Source of the DNA: Alphaproteobacteria bacterium
Lineage (GTDB): Bacteria; Pseudomonadota; Alphaproteobacteria; Caulobacterales; Parvularculaceae
Assembly: GCA_030428745.1 (NCBI GenBank)
Contig: JAUIEG010000134.1
Location: 1-7,012 of the forward strand
Direction of reading: 5' to 3'
Length of the DNA stretch: 7,012 bases
Under the pieces are notes generated by a model. That model did no database searches. It saw only the letters and a program-made list of their open reading frames with translations, and was not told the DNA's origin. Made by a program: the position numbers and the translations under genes. This document shows, one piece after another, positions 5,178 to 7,012 of this stretch (positions are counted from its first letter, which is position 1; each line of letters begins with the position of its first letter).

Positions 5178-7012
5178 ATGGCGGACCATCAGGCGGCGGG
5201 CGAAACAAACATCGACCAGAAAAGTGCGACGGAACCGGCTCCATCGCGCCAGCCCATCGGATTTATTCGCCAGGTAGAGCTGGTGGACCGCGTTAAGGCG
5301 TATGATCCCGACGCGGATGAAGACCTTCTCAACAAAGCTTATGTTTACGCCATGAAAGCCCATGGCGGACAAACGCGCGCCTCAGGCGATCCGTATTTCT
5401 CGCACCCGCTTGCGGTGGCGGCGATCCTGACAAGCTTGCGCGCGGACCCCGCAACCGTGGCGACGGCGCTTCTGCACGATGTTGTTGAAGACACTGAGGC
5501 GACGACGGACGATATCCGAAAGCTCTTCGGCGACGAGATTGCCCGTCTCGTAGACGGCGTCACGAAGCTTTCCCAGATCGAGCTGAAAAGTGAGGCGTCG
5601 AAGCAGGCGGAGAATTTCCGCAAACTCGTGATGGCCATGGCCGACGATGTGCGCGTGCTCCTCGTGAAGCTCGCCGACCGTCTCCATAACATGCGCACGC
5701 TTCACTACATTCCAAAGCCGGAAAAGCGCCAGCGGATTGCGCGCGAGACCATGGATATTTATGCGCCGCTCGCCGGGCGCATCGGCGTTCAGCGTTTCCG
5801 CGAAGAGCTGGAGGATATTTCCTTCCGCGAGTTGAGCGCTGACGCCCACGCCACCATCGCGAGCCGTCTTGAAGATCTGCAAAAACATTCTCTCGGCGGC
5901 GTTCTCGAGCTGGCGAATGTGCTGCGGGAAAAACTCGCCGCCGCCGGCATCAAGGCCCAGGTGACGAGCCGCGAAAAACGGCCTTATTCGATCTGGCGCA
6001 AGATGACCCAAAAGAACGTCTCTTTTGACGAGCTTGCTGATATTTACGCCTTTCGCGTTCTCGTCGATCAGCCGGAGGACTGTTATGCGGCGCTCGGCGT
6101 CATTCACTCCAACTGGCGAATGATTCCAACGGAATTCGACGATTACATTTCCGCGCCGAAGCCGAATAATTACCGGTCGATCCACACCGCCGTGATTGGT
6201 CCGCCCTCGAATGACGGGCGCCGGCAGCGAATCGAAATCCAGATCCGCACCTATGAGATGCACGAAACCGCCGAGCGCGGCGTCGCCGCCCATTGGCAGT
6301 ACAAGGATTCAAGCGCGGGCGGATCTTCCGTCGAAATTGTGACGCGCGGTCAGTACGACCCTTATGAAACGCCGCGCCGTCTGGTTGAAATGTTCCAATC
6401 GGGCGAAGACCCGGACGAGGCGTTGCAATACGCCAAGCTGGAATTGTTTCAGGACCAGGTTTTCTGTTTCACCCCCAAGGGCCGCGTGATCGCGCTGCCA
6501 AAAGGCGCAACGTCTCTCGATTTTGCCTATGGCGTTCACACCGATGTGGGCGACCAGTGTATCGGCGCCAAGGTCAATGGCGTGCAACGTCCGTTGCGCA
6601 CGCCGCTCAATAATGGCGATGTCGTTGAAATCCTGCGCTCCGATCATGCGCCGGTCCCGGCGGAGTGGGAGAGCATCGCCGTCATGGGCAAGACGCGCAG
6701 CGCCATCCGCCGCCGCATCAAGAAGATGGAGCATGAAGATCATGTGGCGCTGGGCCGGTCAATTGCGGAAAGCGTGTTCACCGGCGCGCATCTCGAATTC
6801 TCCATCAAGGGCGTGCGCGAAGGATTGAAACGGCTCGGTAAGGGATCTGTCGAAGACGTGCTGATCGCCATCGGCAAGGGCGAGCTTCCCGTCGGCGAGC
6901 TTGTCGAGGCTGTCTATCCCGGCGCGTCCGTTGAGAGCGACAGCGAAATTCGCGCTGCGTCCTTGCAGTCTTTCCGGCCGCGCCTCGCCATTGCCGGGCT
7001 GACGCCGGGCGC
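5178..7012 (+). CDS. rsh: RelA/SpoT homologue, (p)ppGpp synthetase/hydrolase (3' truncated by window)
   Basis: The frame runs 611 codons to the window edge without a stop. Full-length enzymes have about 720-750 residues, so most of the C-terminal regulatory part, including the ACT domain, is missing. The HD hydrolase domain has His76 (SHP), His100-Asp101, Glu104-Asp105 (HDVVED) and Asp167 (ADRLHNM), all needed for ppGpp breakdown. The synthetase domain has YSIWRKM (270-276), DIYAFRV (288-294), EFDDY (319-323), PKPNNYRSIHT and the EIQIRT segment. A TGS domain spans about 426-486. Bifunctional enzymes usually read RxKD where this one reads EFDD, the form typical of hydrolase-dead RelA. The protein makes (p)ppGpp from ATP and GTP or GDP on starvation. 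ATG 5178 is the first start after an in-frame TAA at 5157, and it gives about 28 residues ahead of the usual beginning of homology (FIRQVELVDRVKAYDPDADE). The ribosome binding site is weak. Confidence 0.95.
   Translation, partial: MADHQAAGETNIDQKSATEPAPSRQPIGFIRQVELVDRVKAYDPDADEDLLNKAYVYAMKAHGGQTRASGDPYFSHPLAVAAILTSLRADPATVATALLHDVVEDTEATTDDIRKLFGDEIARLVDGVTKLSQIELKSEASKQAENFRKLVMAMADDVRVLLVKLADRLHNMRTLHYIPKPEKRQRIARETMDIYAPLAGRIGVQRFREELEDISFRELSADAHATIASRLEDLQKHSLGGVLELANVLREKLAAAGIKAQVTSREKRPYSIWRKMTQKNVSFDELADIYAFRVLVDQPEDCYAALGVIHSNWRMIPTEFDDYISAPKPNNYRSIHTAVIGPPSNDGRRQRIEIQIRTYEMHETAERGVAAHWQYKDSSAGGSSVEIVTRGQYDPYETPRRLVEMFQSGEDPDEALQYAKLELFQDQVFCFTPKGRVIALPKGATSLDFAYGVHTDVGDQCIGAKVNGVQRPLRTPLNNGDVVEILRSDHAPVPAEWESIAVMGKTRSAIRRRIKKMEHEDHVALGRSIAESVFTGAHLEFSIKGVREGLKRLGKGSVEDVLIAIGKGELPVGELVEAVYPGASVESDSEIRAASLQSFRPRLAIAGLTPG

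Noticed and set aside
4698..5372. 224-codon open frame on the minus strand across rpoZ and the start of rsh
   Set aside because: It lies antisense to two clear genes, its protein is rich in Arg and Phe without domain features, and it has no convincing start site.
5382..6293. 303-codon open frame on the minus strand opposite rsh
   Set aside because: It is fully antisense to the catalytic domains of a well-supported gene, has no recognisable motif, and is the kind of long antisense frame produced by GC-rich codon use.

Overview
The window looks like ordinary core chromosome of an alphaproteobacterium. GC content is moderately high. The gene block folK - rpoZ - RelA/SpoT homologue, preceded by divergent NYN-domain and family-5 uracil-DNA glycosylase genes, is an arrangement I associate with that class, and the individual proteins have alphaproteobacterial character. 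I cannot place it below class. I see no phage, transposon, CRISPR, toxin-antitoxin, tRNA or rRNA feature, and no clear candidate for a new multi-gene system.

Layout. (1) Positions 1-372 hold the 3' end of a CCA tRNA nucleotidyltransferase/poly(A) polymerase-family gene, cut by the window edge. (2) Positions 451-2067 hold an acyl-CoA synthetase of the AlkK/DmdB-like type with a strong ribosome binding site and a plausible promoter in the 78-nt gap. (3) The gap between the convergent genes (2068-2178) is almost filled by two unrelated palindromes. The first has a 17-bp stem followed by five T and can act as a terminator. The second is a compound hairpin that resembles the palindromic intergenic repeats of alphaproteobacteria and runs up to the stop codon of the next gene. 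(4) On the minus strand lie an unrecognised four-helix membrane protein (2179-2673), a family-5 uracil-DNA glycosylase (2735-3406) and a NYN-domain putative ribonuclease (3412-4044). The last two are a tightly coupled pair, with 5 nt between stop and start. (5) On the plus strand, divergent from the NYN gene across 67 nt, lie folK (4112-4600), rpoZ (4731-5096) and the first 611 codons of a long RelA/SpoT homologue (5178 to the window end), which has no stop in the window.

How the genes fit together. folK makes a folate precursor. rpoZ encodes the omega subunit of RNA polymerase, and the Rsh protein makes and degrades (p)ppGpp, so rpoZ-rsh is a familiar stringent-response pairing. In gammaproteobacteria omega forms part of a ppGpp site on RNA polymerase, though alphaproteobacterial omega may not bind it the same way. 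The glycosylase removes uracil and deaminated bases from DNA. The NYN protein belongs to a PIN-like nuclease superfamily.

The points most worth a second look are the EFDD motif in the synthetase domain of an Rsh with an intact hydrolase motif, the Asp-to-Asn change in the NYN active-site motif, and the double palindrome.
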